Assembly (NCBI GenBank): GCA_902560805.1 | Contig: CACENW010000004.1 | Coordinates: 1 to 64,000 of the forward strand | DNA length: 64,000 nt | Source of the DNA: an uncultured Pelagibacteraceae bacterium | GTDB lineage: Bacteria > Pseudomonadota > Alphaproteobacteria > Pelagibacterales > Pelagibacteraceae | Direction: 5' to 3' | In this document: in pieces, positions 36,968 through 44,359 of the stretch | Layout of the letters: each line of letters opens with the position of its first letter | Position numbering within the stretch: the first letter of the stretch is position 1 | Program-made: the position numbers and the translations under genes | Notes under the pieces: generated by a model | The model's database searches: none | The model's input: the letters and a program-made list of their open reading frames with translations, nothing else | Told to the model about the DNA's origin: nothing

Positions 36968-37866
36968 TGGAAATTTATTTAAAACTTTTTGAAGTTTTAT
37001 TTCCTGTTTTCCTAATAGTAGGCCTTGGATATCATTTAGGAAAAAAAAATCCAAATTTTGATACATCGTTTATAACTACATACGCTGGTAATTTTGGAAC
37101 ACCAGCATTAGTAATTTTTGCAATTACCGCAGGTGGAGTAACTTTTGAGTTATTTAGTGAATACTTTGGTTACGCAATTATCTTATTAACATTATTTGGT
37201 ATTGTAGGTTTAATTTTTCTTATACTTATGAAGAAAGATTATATCCGTGAGTTACCAACTTTTATTTTACCAAATACTGGAAATATGGGTATCCCAATAT
37301 GTTTATTTGCCTATGGAGAACTAGGAATGGGTATAGCAGCGGCAATATCATCCTTAATTGTTTTACTTCATTTTACTTTAAATATTTTTTTAGCAAAACG
37401 GGCTTTTGATTTTAAAACAATATTAAAAAGTCCATCATTTTATGCAATTTTAATAACTGTGTTCTTTTTGTATTTTGAAATTCCATTTCCTCAATTTGTA
37501 TTAAACACAGTAATGCTTTTAGCTTATGGAATGATAGTAATGATCCTTATGTCATTAGGCGTGGCTCTTACACAAATGAAAGTATTTTCTTTTAAAGACG
37601 CATTAATAACCTCTTTTGGAAGAGTAATATTAGGCCCTATTATAGGATTTGCTGTTATTAAATTTTTTAATTTATCAGGTATTCCTGCTGGTGTTTTATT
37701 AATACAGTCTTGCATGCCTAGTGCAATCTTATGCTATCTGATTGCTCACATGTATTCTCCAAAAGAAATTGTCGATAATATATCTAGTACAATTGTAGTA
37801 TCTACAATAATGTCTTTATTCACTATTCCAATTACTTTATTCTTTGCTTTAAAATACTTCTATTAA
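36967..37866 (+). CDS. AEC family (auxin-efflux-carrier-like) transporter
   Basis: 299-residue inner-membrane carrier with about ten hydrophobic helices in two halves. Family-like features are FLIVGLGYHLGKK near the N-terminus, FILPNTGNMGIPICLFAYGELGM around residue 100 and FGRVILGPIIGFAVIKFF with SCMPSAILCYLIA near the end. Bacterial members move malate or other small organic acids, or have unknown substrates. It overlaps the hom stop by one base. Confidence 0.85.
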   Translation: MEIYLKLFEVLFPVFLIVGLGYHLGKKNPNFDTSFITTYAGNFGTPALVIFAITAGGVTFELFSEYFGYAIILLTLFGIVGLIFLILMKKDYIRELPTFILPNTGNMGIPICLFAYGELGMGIAAAISSLIVLLHFTLNIFLAKRAFDFKTILKSPSFYAILITVFFLYFEIPFPQFVLNTVMLLAYGMIVMILMSLGVALTQMKVFSFKDALITSFGRVILGPIIGFAVIKFFNLSGIPAGVLLIQSCMPSAILCYLIAHMYSPKEIVDNISSTIVVSTIMSLFTIPITLFFALKYFY

Positions 37867-37882
37867 GATATATCTTTCCTTT

Positions 37883-38734
37883 GTGAAGGCTATAATTTTA
37901 AATGCATCTGCTTGGATGATTGTCCCTGTTATGGACGCGTTTGCTAAATATTTAAGCTCATCAATGGATGTTTTGCAAATAACATGGGCTAGATATTTTT
38001 TTACAGTTGTTTTTACTCTGTCTTTAATGCTTATATTTTATAGACAGTTATTAGTTTGGACTAAAAAACCGGCTCTTCAACTAATAAGAGGTTTGATATT
38101 TGTTTTTTCTACGTATTTATTCTTTTATGCAATTTCTGAAATTTCACTCCCTAAAGCTTTAACTTTAGCATTTGTAGCACCAATTTGTGTCACAGCTTTA
38201 TCTCCATTTTTTTTAAATGAGAAAGTAGGGGTAAAAAGATGGACTGCTGTATCGTTAGGATTTGTTGGTACTTTGATTGTTATTAGACCTGGATTTATTG
38301 AACTTAATTTAGCTACTTTAGCTGCTTTAGGTAATGGAATTTGTTATGGATTTTACCTTATTATAACTAGAAAACTTAGCACTTCAGACAACCCTCTTTT
38401 AACGCTTTTGCTTTCAGGTTTAATAGGAACGGTGATTATTAGCTTATTTATGCCTTCTGTATGGGTAAATCCTACTACAAATCAATGGATTTTAATGGCT
38501 TTAATCGGCCTTATAGCCTCTGTAGCCCATCTTTTCTTAATTTTATCACTCAAATATGCTGATGCCTCAAAATTAGCTCCTTTGGGCTATACGGAAATCA
38601 TAACAAACATATTAATTAGCTATTATTTCTTTCATGAGTTACCTGATAATTGGACTTACTTAGGTCTTTTTATAATTGTCTTAAGTGGTCTCTATATAAC
38701 GAGAAGAGAATACATTTTAAAAAGAGGTAATTAA
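37883..38734 (+). CDS. EamA/DMT family transporter
   Basis: 283-residue drug/metabolite-superfamily permease with ten hydrophobic helices and two EamA repeats (residues ~3-130 and ~145-280). Typical features are a start of MDAFAKYLSS, ALTLAFVAPICVTALSPFFLNEKVG and a repeat 2 end APLGYTEIITNILISYYFFHELP. The start is GTG 16 bases after the preceding stop. No substrate is deducible. It is the last gene before the 542-base gap. Confidence 0.85.
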   Translation: MKAIILNASAWMIVPVMDAFAKYLSSSMDVLQITWARYFFTVVFTLSLMLIFYRQLLVWTKKPALQLIRGLIFVFSTYLFFYAISEISLPKALTLAFVAPICVTALSPFFLNEKVGVKRWTAVSLGFVGTLIVIRPGFIELNLATLAALGNGICYGFYLIITRKLSTSDNPLLTLLLSGLIGTVIISLFMPSVWVNPTTNQWILMALIGLIASVAHLFLILSLKYADASKLAPLGYTEIITNILISYYFFHELPDNWTYLGLFIIVLSGLYITRREYILKRGN

Positions 38735-38869
38735 TAGTAATTATTTTTATACTAATTATTAATGTTTTACATTAGTATATATAACTAACTTATTGTAATT
38801 ATTGAATAAATTATTTATAAATAAATATAATAAAAATACATTAATACATGGTGAAGTAGAGTAATATTT

Positions 38870-38908
38870 GGGTTTTTTAATTATAATCTTTAATATTAAC
38901 CCTTTTTT
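38870..38908 (+). terminator. Putative terminator after the hom-EamA genes
   Basis: GGGTT (38870-38874) can pair with AACCC (38898-38902), directly followed by six Ts (38903-38908). The stem is only five pairs with a long AT loop, so it is modest. It lies 135 bases past the EamA stop. Confidence 0.4.
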
Positions 38909-38916
38909 GGATCACA

Positions 38917-38947
38917 TTGACATATAAAAAACACTAAATTTAATTAT
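38917..38947 (+). promoter_or_regulatory. Candidate promoter of an intergenic RNA
   Basis: Perfect TTGACA (38917-38922), then 19 bases to AATTAT (38942-38947). The -10 is a four-of-six match and the spacing is long, so support is limited. It follows immediately after the T-run of the upstream hairpin, as expected for a separate transcription unit. Confidence 0.3.
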
Positions 38948-39022
38948 AAGCGTTTAAAAATAATATAAATTGCTAGAAGTGTTTAATTTCAACAGTTTTT
39001 TTCTAATAAGATTCTAAAGTAT

Positions 39023-39038
39023 ATTTTTGATCAAAAAT
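39023..39038. repeat. 16-base perfect palindrome
   Basis: ATTTTTGATCAAAAAT reads the same on both strands. It could be a protein-binding site or a short hairpin within the candidate RNA. In sequence this AT-rich, chance palindromes occur, so weight is low. Confidence 0.5.
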
Positions 39039-39220
39039 TTTAGGGCAGGTGGCTAAAAAAACCTGTAAAATAAAGCAAATTTAAGACATTAAAAAAGGGT
39101 TGATATCATTGAATAACAGAGCAATGCAGTAATAGAATATGCTCTTTAATCGCCCATAGAGGGTATTTATTTTAGAATATTTCGATATATAGTACAACTA
39201 AAGGGTGAATAGCACTATCT

Positions 39221-39272
39221 AAGTGATTATGTGTGAAAATTGCCTAAAAACCTTTATTTTCATCACTTTTTT
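39221..39272 (+). terminator. Bulged terminator-like hairpin reading plus-strand
   Basis: AAGTGAT (39221-39227) pairs with ATCACTT (39262-39268), and inside it GAAAAT (39235-39240) pairs with ATTTTC (39256-39261). There is a 7-base bulge on the 5' side and a 15-base loop. A T-run covers 39267-39272. There is no T-run for the minus direction, so it would end a plus-strand RNA. Confidence 0.5.
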
Positions 39273-39276
39273 AACC

Positions 39277-39552
39277 TTAAATGTCTACTTTTTCAGATCT
39301 AAGTAAACGCAGTTTAGTCTTAATTCCACCTTTTCCCGAGTATCCTCCGAGTGATCCATCAGTCCTAATTACCCTATGACAAGGTATTTTTGGAGGATAT
39401 GGGTTTTTCCCAACTGCATTTGCTACTGCTCTATGAGCTTTTGGCTTTCCAACAGCTTTTGCCACCTGGAGGTAAGTTCTAACTTCTCCTTTAGGTATTT
39501 TTTTCAAATAATTCCAAACTTTTATCTGAAATTTAGTCCCTTTTAAGTTCAT
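39277..39552 (-). CDS. MGMT family O6-alkylguanine-DNA alkyltransferase-like protein
   Basis: DNA alkyl-damage acceptor domain only, 91 residues from the ATG at 39552, without the N-terminal domain of Ada/Ogt. Motifs are FQIKVWNYLKKIPKGEVRTYLQVAKAVGKP (helix-turn-helix), the Arg-finger AHRAVANAVGKNP, the acceptor Cys in IPCHRV and GSLGGYSGKGGIKTKLRLL. The Cys is present, so it is not an alkyltransferase-like (Trp) protein by that criterion. An alternative ATG at 39588 adds 12 residues and overlaps the GNAT gene further. Confidence 0.85.
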   Translation of the reverse strand: MNLKGTKFQIKVWNYLKKIPKGEVRTYLQVAKAVGKPKAHRAVANAVGKNPYPPKIPCHRVIRTDGSLGGYSGKGGIKTKLRLLRSEKVDI

Positions 39553-39970
39553 ATAATTCAAATCCTGTATTTTTAGCAATCTTATCATATAATTTTTTTG
39601 CTGTCTTATTGGAAGAGTGGGTTATCCAACGAATTCCATCCCAATTATTTTCTTTAGATAAAGATTCTAGGTAATTTACAATTTTGTGAGCTATTTTCTG
39701 GCCTCTAAAGTGTTCATCTACAAATAAATCATCTAAAAATCCAATATATTGACCTTTTATTGGTCTTGGCATTGTTCTGTAGTGTGCAATTCCAACAATT
39801 TTATCTTCAATTTCGTAACAAATTCCATTAACAACATGATTTTCATCGTGTATCCAACTCCATAAAATATCTAAAATCTCTTGTTTCATAGGAACTTTAT
39901 AAAATTTAGCATACCCACAATATAATTTTATCCAATTTTCTTTATCTTTTCTTTTAATTTTTCTAATCAT
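39533..39970 (-). CDS. GNAT family N-acetyltransferase
   Basis: 145 residues. N-terminal IRKIKRKDKENWIKLYCGYAKFY, then GIAHYRTMPRPI.GQYIGFLDDLFVDEHFRGQKIAHKIVNYLE, whose R-G-Q-K-I-A is the acetyl-CoA pyrophosphate loop. C-terminal IRWITHSSNKTAKKLYDKIAKNTGFELYEL. Substrate unknown. It overlaps the following MGMT-like gene by 20 bases, suggesting coupled translation. Confidence 0.88.
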   Translation of the reverse strand: MIRKIKRKDKENWIKLYCGYAKFYKVPMKQEILDILWSWIHDENHVVNGICYEIEDKIVGIAHYRTMPRPIKGQYIGFLDDLFVDEHFRGQKIAHKIVNYLESLSKENNWDGIRWITHSSNKTAKKLYDKIAKNTGFELYELKRD

Positions 39971-40013
39971 TTACATTAATATTATTAGATAAAACATTGT
40001 AATTATTTATTTA

Positions 40014-40490
40014 TTAAATTGTAAACCATCTAAAACCTTCATACATAGCTACCCCATATATCGAATGCCTAATAAGAAAAATAATAGAAGTTTCAATTGG
40101 TTTATCAGTATTTCTTGCAAAAATACCTTGACCTGTGAAAGGTAAAAATACTAAAAGTGGAGCTAAAGTTGTTATTGCTCCAAAAACAAGACCTGAAAAA
40201 TAAGACATTTTAAATCCAACATAAATAAAGATAATATAGTAAATAACTGCCCAAGATATTGATATAAAGTAATGAAAAACCCATCCAAGTAATACTTCAT
40301 ATTTAAATTCAGGTTTTTCAATAACTGTTGGGTTAAAAAAAGTGGCATTTTTTATCATATAATAGGTCCATCTGCCTACAATGCCCCAAGATGGTTCTGG
40401 AATACCTATTTTTTTTAAAAAATAACCCAAAATATCTAAAATGATGCAAGAAAATATGCCTGCAACCAAAATGCTAAAAATATTAATCAA
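40014..40490 (-). CDS. DUF2938-like membrane protein
   Basis: 158 residues with four hydrophobic helices. It carries features I associate with the DUF2938 family: GRWTYYM near residue 40, EVLLGWVFHYFISISWAVIYY, TTLAPLLVFLPFTGQGIFARNTDKP and a C-terminal RHSIYGVAMYEGF. No biochemical function is known to me. It starts 7 bases after the stop of a tiny membrane-protein gene, making a two-gene unit. Confidence 0.72.
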   Translation of the reverse strand: MINIFSILVAGIFSCIILDILGYFLKKIGIPEPSWGIVGRWTYYMIKNATFFNPTVIEKPEFKYEVLLGWVFHYFISISWAVIYYIIFIYVGFKMSYFSGLVFGAITTLAPLLVFLPFTGQGIFARNTDKPIETSIIFLIRHSIYGVAMYEGFRWFTI

Positions 40491-40497
40491 TATTAAC

Positions 40498-40668
40498 TCA
40501 ATAAAAATTCAAAATAATATAGCAAACTATAAAGAAAACAGCTAAAATAGACAAATAAATCGTTTCTAGAGTTTTTCCAGTTTTTTTATACTGAATAAAG
40601 CTTAATATTACGAAACCAATTGAAGTTATTAAAAAATATATTGGTTCAATTACTCCATCTATACCCAT
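40498..40668 (-). CDS. 56-residue two-helix membrane protein
   Basis: ATG at 40668, stop TGA at 40498-40500, below common ORF length cut-offs. The translation is MGIDGVIEPIYFLITSIGF, then VILSFIQYKKTGKTLE, then TIYLSILAVFFIVCYIILNFY. That is two hydrophobic segments (residues ~8-25 and ~38-56) joined by a short basic loop (QYKKTGKT). Family not recognised. It is immediately upstream of, and in tandem with, the DUF2938-like gene. Support is from length, hydrophobic pattern and tight spacing. Confidence 0.6.
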   Translation of the reverse strand: MGIDGVIEPIYFLITSIGFVILSFIQYKKTGKTLETIYLSILAVFFIVCYIILNFY

Positions 40669-40741
40669 TTTTAATTTTTATTGCATGCTCATAGAGATCT
40701 CAATGTCGTTAATTGTCCTTTATGATAAATAATTATTTCAT

Positions 40742-40770
40742 TTGACATATTAAAACTCTTGATATATTAC
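40742..40770 (+). promoter_or_regulatory. Putative promoter of the recombinase operon
   Basis: TTGACA (40742-40747), 17 bases, TATTAC (40765-40770). The -35 is perfect and the spacing ideal. The predicted transcript starts near 40777, inside the inverted repeat described separately, and the ATG follows at 40804. Confidence 0.55.
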
Positions 40771-40800
40771 TAATGATAATTAATTGTTATCAATAGTAAT
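40766..40800. repeat. 14-7-14 inverted repeat just upstream of the tyrosine recombinase
   Basis: Left arm ATTACTAATGATAA (40766-40779), spacer TTAATTG (40780-40786), right arm TTATCAATAGTAAT (40787-40800). The arms are complementary at 13 of 14 positions. The left arm overlaps the -10 element. Two arms around a 7-base spacer is the geometry of a tyrosine-recombinase core site, but an autoregulatory operator is equally compatible. Confidence 0.7.
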
Positions 40801-40803
40801 AAT

Positions 40804-41757
40804 ATGAGTGAATTAACTACAGATTTAAAATCTCTACATGAGGAAACTTTAAATAATCTAAAAAGTTCTAAAGCAAATAATACTTTAAGAGCTTATAAAT
40901 CTGATTTTAAAGATTTTGGAGCATTTTGTGCAAAACATGGCTTAAATTCTTTACCTTCAGAGCCTAAAATAGTTTCTTTATACCTTACGCACCTTTCTAA
41001 AAATTCAAAAATAAGCACTATAAGAAGGCGTTTAGTGTCAATAAGCATGGCTCATAAATTGAAAGGCCATTATTTAGATACGAAGCATCCGATCATTGTT
41101 GAAAACTTAATGGGAATAAGAAGAGTGAAAGGAAGCATTCAAAAAGGTAAAAAACCTATATTAATCAATCATTTAAAATCTATAATTAATGTAATTGATG
41201 ATCAAAAAATTGAAGATATTAAAAAATTTAGAGATAAGTCAATAATCCTAATCGGGTTTGGAGGTGGATTCCGAAGAACTGAGCTTATTTCAATTAATTA
41301 TGAAGATTTAGAATTTGTACCCGAGGGACTCAAAATAACTATTAGAAAGTCAAAAACTGACCAATATGGTGAAGGGATGATAAAAGGATTGCCCTACTTC
41401 ACTAATAAAAAATATTGTCCAGTAATTAATCTTAAAAGATGGTTAGAAATTTCTGAAATTAAATCAGGGTCTATTTTTAGAAGATTTTCAAAAGGGTCTT
41501 CATTAACTGATAACAGATTAACTGACCAATCTGTAGTTCTATTAATAAAAGAATATTTAAATTTAGCAGGTATTGAAAATAAAAATTTTGCTGGTCATAG
41601 TTTGAGATCAGGTTTTGCAACTGTTGCAGCTGATGCAGGTGCTGATGAGAGAAGTATTATGTCGATGACTGGTCACAAAACAACACAAATGGTAAGAAGA
41701 TACATTAAAGAAGCAAATTTATTTAAAAATAATGCTTTAAATAATATTAAATTATAA
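40804..41757 (+). CDS. Tyrosine recombinase/integrase (phage integrase family)
   Basis: 317-residue site-specific recombinase with an N-terminal SAM-like DNA-binding domain (~1-100). The catalytic set is complete: Arg157 (GFRRTEL), Lys184 (RKSKTDQ), His265 and Arg268 (HSLRSGF), His291 (TGHKT) and nucleophile Tyr300. It resembles integrases of mobile elements rather than the housekeeping XerC/XerD, judging by the N-terminus and context. A strong inverted repeat precedes it. A sulfotransferase gene starts 8 bases after its stop, so they are likely co-transcribed. Confidence 0.9.
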   Translation: MSELTTDLKSLHEETLNNLKSSKANNTLRAYKSDFKDFGAFCAKHGLNSLPSEPKIVSLYLTHLSKNSKISTIRRRLVSISMAHKLKGHYLDTKHPIIVENLMGIRRVKGSIQKGKKPILINHLKSIINVIDDQKIEDIKKFRDKSIILIGFGGGFRRTELISINYEDLEFVPEGLKITIRKSKTDQYGEGMIKGLPYFTNKKYCPVINLKRWLEISEIKSGSIFRRFSKGSSLTDNRLTDQSVVLLIKEYLNLAGIENKNFAGHSLRSGFATVAADAGADERSIMSMTGHKTTQMVRRYIKEANLFKNNALNNIKL

Positions 41758-41765
41758 ATTAAAAA

Positions 41766-42494
41766 ATGATTTATAAAGATTTTATCTTCATTCACATACC
41801 TAAAACAGGAGGATCTTCAATAAGAAGTTCATTAAATAAAAATTATGATATATTGTATAATGCCTCTAAAGAAAATTTTAAAAAAATAGGATATTTAAAT
41901 CCAAATGAAAATTTTGAAGATTATGATTTGAAAATATACGATTTCATAGATCATCTTCCATATCAATTAATTAAAAATAAAGAATTAGATAAAGATAAGT
42001 ATAAATTCACATTTATAAGAAATCCTTTTAGTAGAGCAGTATCATTATACTTTGAAATGAGAAATAATAACTTAATAAGATTAAACAAAAATATTTCATT
42101 TGATGAATTTGTTGATGATTTAGATAAAAAACAAAATTGGTTTGCTTTACCAATGATAGATTATATTGGCATTAAAAATATTTCAGATATGAATTTTATT
42201 GGAAAATTTGAAAATTTTGAAAATGATATATTGAAACTCAAAAAAAAAATAAAAATTTCTATAAAACATCACAATTTTAATAATCATATAAAATCTAAAT
42301 TAAAATTTGTTGATTATAGAACTTTTTATTCAAATAATAAATTAATTGATAAAATATACTCATATTATGAAAAAGATTTTGCTCAATTTGACTATAGTTA
42401 TGAAGGTTTTTTAAAATTTGAAAAACATAAGGTAAAACTATCAACGATTTTAATACGAATGATTAAAAGAAAATTGATAAATCTTACATTTTAA
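41766..42494 (+). CDS. Sulfotransferase family protein
   Basis: 242 residues. The PAPS-binding 5'-phosphosulfate loop is FIHIPKTGGSSIRSSL (residues ~8-23). The 3'-phosphate motif is FTFIRNPFSRAVSLYFEMRNN (~79-99). These are hallmarks of Golgi-type carbohydrate sulfotransferases (Sulfotransfer_2-like). It probably sulfates a surface glycan. Flanked by the recombinase and a glycosyltransferase on the same strand. Confidence 0.85.
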   Translation: MIYKDFIFIHIPKTGGSSIRSSLNKNYDILYNASKENFKKIGYLNPNENFEDYDLKIYDFIDHLPYQLIKNKELDKDKYKFTFIRNPFSRAVSLYFEMRNNNLIRLNKNISFDEFVDDLDKKQNWFALPMIDYIGIKNISDMNFIGKFENFENDILKLKKKIKISIKHHNFNNHIKSKLKFVDYRTFYSNNKLIDKIYSYYEKDFAQFDYSYEGFLKFEKHKVKLSTILIRMIKRKLINLTF

Positions 42495-42506
42495 TAATTA
42501 CTGAAT

Positions 42507-43352
42507 ATGAATAAAGATGTTACATTAATACTTTTAACACATAAAAGTAAAAAGTTAGTAATTAATTACTTAAAGAATGTTTATTCTAAATTAAAAATTT
42601 TAATTATAGATAATTCAAATGATGCAGATCTGGAAAATTTAATTAAAAAAAATTATCCTTTAGTAAAAATTTATTTAATTGAAAATAATGGATATGGAAA
42701 TGCCATAAATTACGCTAGTAAATTAGTTGATACAGAGTATTTTTTAATAAGCAACCCTGATGTTGAGGGTATCAATCTAGACAGTGTTATTAAATTTGTA
42801 GATGCTGCAAAAAAATTAGAAAATAGATTCTCAGTTATGGGCCCAAGGTATTTAAATGCCAACAGTAAATCTTTAAAACAAAGTTTGGATAATAATTCAA
42901 TTGCAGAAATGAAATTTCTTAGTGGAGCATGTATGTTTTTTTCAAAAAAAAACTTTGATAAATTAAATGGTTTTGATGAAAACATATTTTTATACTTTGA
43001 AGAAAATGATTTTTGTATGAGATCACATAAAGTTAACAAAAACTACCAAATAAATGATATTAAAGTAAAACATGACGTAGGTAATTCAGTTGAAAACAAA
43101 AGTGAGGAAGAAAAGTTAAAACAAAATAATTTAAGAACATGGCATTTTATATGGTCAAAATTTTATTATTTTAAAAAACATTACGGTTTTTCTTTAGCTT
43201 TAATTTATTTTATACCTATTATTATAAGAATAAATTTTCGAGTATTTCTTTACACAATAAAACGAGATAAAATCAAAATTGAAAAATATAAAGTTAGAAG
43301 ATCTGGTTTATTTTCATCTATATTAAACAAAAAGTCTTATAAGCGTATTTAA
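42507..43352 (+). CDS. Glycosyltransferase family 2 protein
   Basis: 281 residues. GT-A fold start VTLILLTHKSKKLVINYLKN, then LIIDNSNDADLENL, ENNGYGNAINYASKL and YFLISNPDVEG (metal-binding-like D in NPDV), with LSGACMFFSKKNFDKLNGFDENIFLYFEENDFCMRS. This resembles rhamnosyltransferase-type GT2 enzymes. The C-terminal region (~215-260) is hydrophobic and basic and may contact the membrane. It converges on the minus-strand sugar cluster with 8 bases between stops. Confidence 0.86.
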   Translation: MNKDVTLILLTHKSKKLVINYLKNVYSKLKILIIDNSNDADLENLIKKNYPLVKIYLIENNGYGNAINYASKLVDTEYFLISNPDVEGINLDSVIKFVDAAKKLENRFSVMGPRYLNANSKSLKQSLDNNSIAEMKFLSGACMFFSKKNFDKLNGFDENIFLYFEENDFCMRSHKVNKNYQINDIKVKHDVGNSVENKSEEEKLKQNNLRTWHFIWSKFYYFKKHYGFSLALIYFIPIIIRINFRVFLYTIKRDKIKIEKYKVRRSGLFSSILNKKSYKRI

Positions 43353-43360
43353 ATTTGTAT

Positions 43361-44359
43361 TTAATTTTTCCAGTATTCATAAATACCTTTATTTAATTCA
43401 TATTTAGGCCAAGTAAATCTTTCTCTATTTGGTTGATTGTTTGCCCATAGCCACATTTTTTTAATACCCTCTTCCAGGTCGACTTCATGTTTAAAATTTA
43501 GTAATTTTACGGATTTATCCCATGTGGACCAAGCATATTTAGTTTCATGCCTAGGTTCTAAATAAACAGGTTTTACATTCAATCCTGTTACATTTATCAA
43601 AATATTACAGGCATCTTTTATTGAATATTCTTTAATGCCTCCTAAATTAATTATTTCTCCAATGCATTTATCATTTTGTGATGCGTTCCAAAAAGGTATT
43701 ACCGAGTCATCAACATAACTAAATGCTCTTACTTGCGAACCATCACCAAAAATTGTTGGATTTTTTTTGTTTAAAATTTGATACATCCAAATACCTAAAA
43801 CATTCCTGTATTTATCCCAAATATTTTGGTTAATGCCATAAAAATTATGTGGTCTAACTATTGTATAATTAAGACCGTGTTGCTGTTTTGCGATTTCAAG
43901 ATCCATTTCTACCGCATATTTTGCAACTGCATAAGGATCAATTGGCGCCTGAGCTAAATCCTCCTTAAAAGGTGGATCATATTTATTTCCATATACTGAC
44001 ATTGAGCTAGCAAAAACAAAGCGAGAAACATCATATTGTATACTACACGTTATTAGATTTGTAGAGGCAATCAAATTATTTTCATAATTGTATTTTCTAA
44101 TAAATGGACTCAATCCCTCAGCAGCATAAGCAGCAAAATGATAAACAATATCAATTTTTTCTTTTTCAAATACACCTTTTAAAGCTTCAAGGTCAATCAG
44201 ATTAAATTTATAGAACTGAACTTCTCTATTTATATTTTCTAAAAAACCACCACTCAAATCATCAATACCTATAACTTTATGTTTAGTATTTTTGATGATC
44301 CAATCAGCCAATCTAGAACCAAGTAGTCCTGCTATTCCAGTTATTAATATTCTTTTCAT
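43361..44359 (-). CDS. NAD-dependent epimerase/dehydratase (extended SDR)
   Basis: 332 residues. The N-terminal Rossmann motif ITGIAGLLGSRLADWI is followed by DDLSGGFLENI. The catalytic region has FASSMSVYGN and the Tyr-Lys pair in PYAVAKYAVEMD, then IVRPHNFYGINQNIWDKYRN. Likely a UDP- or dTDP-sugar 4-epimerase or similar. It overlaps the upstream glycosyltransferase by 4 bases. The exact sugar is not deducible. Confidence 0.87.
   Translation of the reverse strand: MKRILITGIAGLLGSRLADWIIKNTKHKVIGIDDLSGGFLENINREVQFYKFNLIDLEALKGVFEKEKIDIVYHFAAYAAEGLSPFIRKYNYENNLIASTNLITCSIQYDVSRFVFASSMSVYGNKYDPPFKEDLAQAPIDPYAVAKYAVEMDLEIAKQQHGLNYTIVRPHNFYGINQNIWDKYRNVLGIWMYQILNKKNPTIFGDGSQVRAFSYVDDSVIPFWNASQNDKCIGEIINLGGIKEYSIKDACNILINVTGLNVKPVYLEPRHETKYAWSTWDKSVKLLNFKHEVDLEEGIKKMWLWANNQPNRERFTWPKYELNKGIYEYWKN

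Larger units (their letters stand above)
38735..39276. other. 542-base stretch without a protein gene; possible small RNA
   Basis: No ORF of plausible coding quality on either strand. It holds, in order: an AT-rich area with imperfect inverted repeats just after the EamA stop; a GGGTT/AACCC-T6 hairpin; a perfect TTGACA hexamer; a 16-base palindrome (39023-39038); hairpins GCAGGT/ACCTGT (~39045-39066), AGAGCA/TGCTCT (39118-39145) and CCC/GGG (~39153-39163); and a bulged hairpin with a T-run (39221-39272). This order fits one plus-strand transcript of about 320 bases. It does not match RNase P, SRP RNA or tmRNA motifs that I know. Confidence 0.5.

Noticed and set aside
38735-39276. tmRNA, RNase P RNA or SRP RNA in the gap
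   Set aside because: No tag ORF with tRNA-like ends, no GAGGAAAGUCC-like block and no SRP tetraloop motif were seen.
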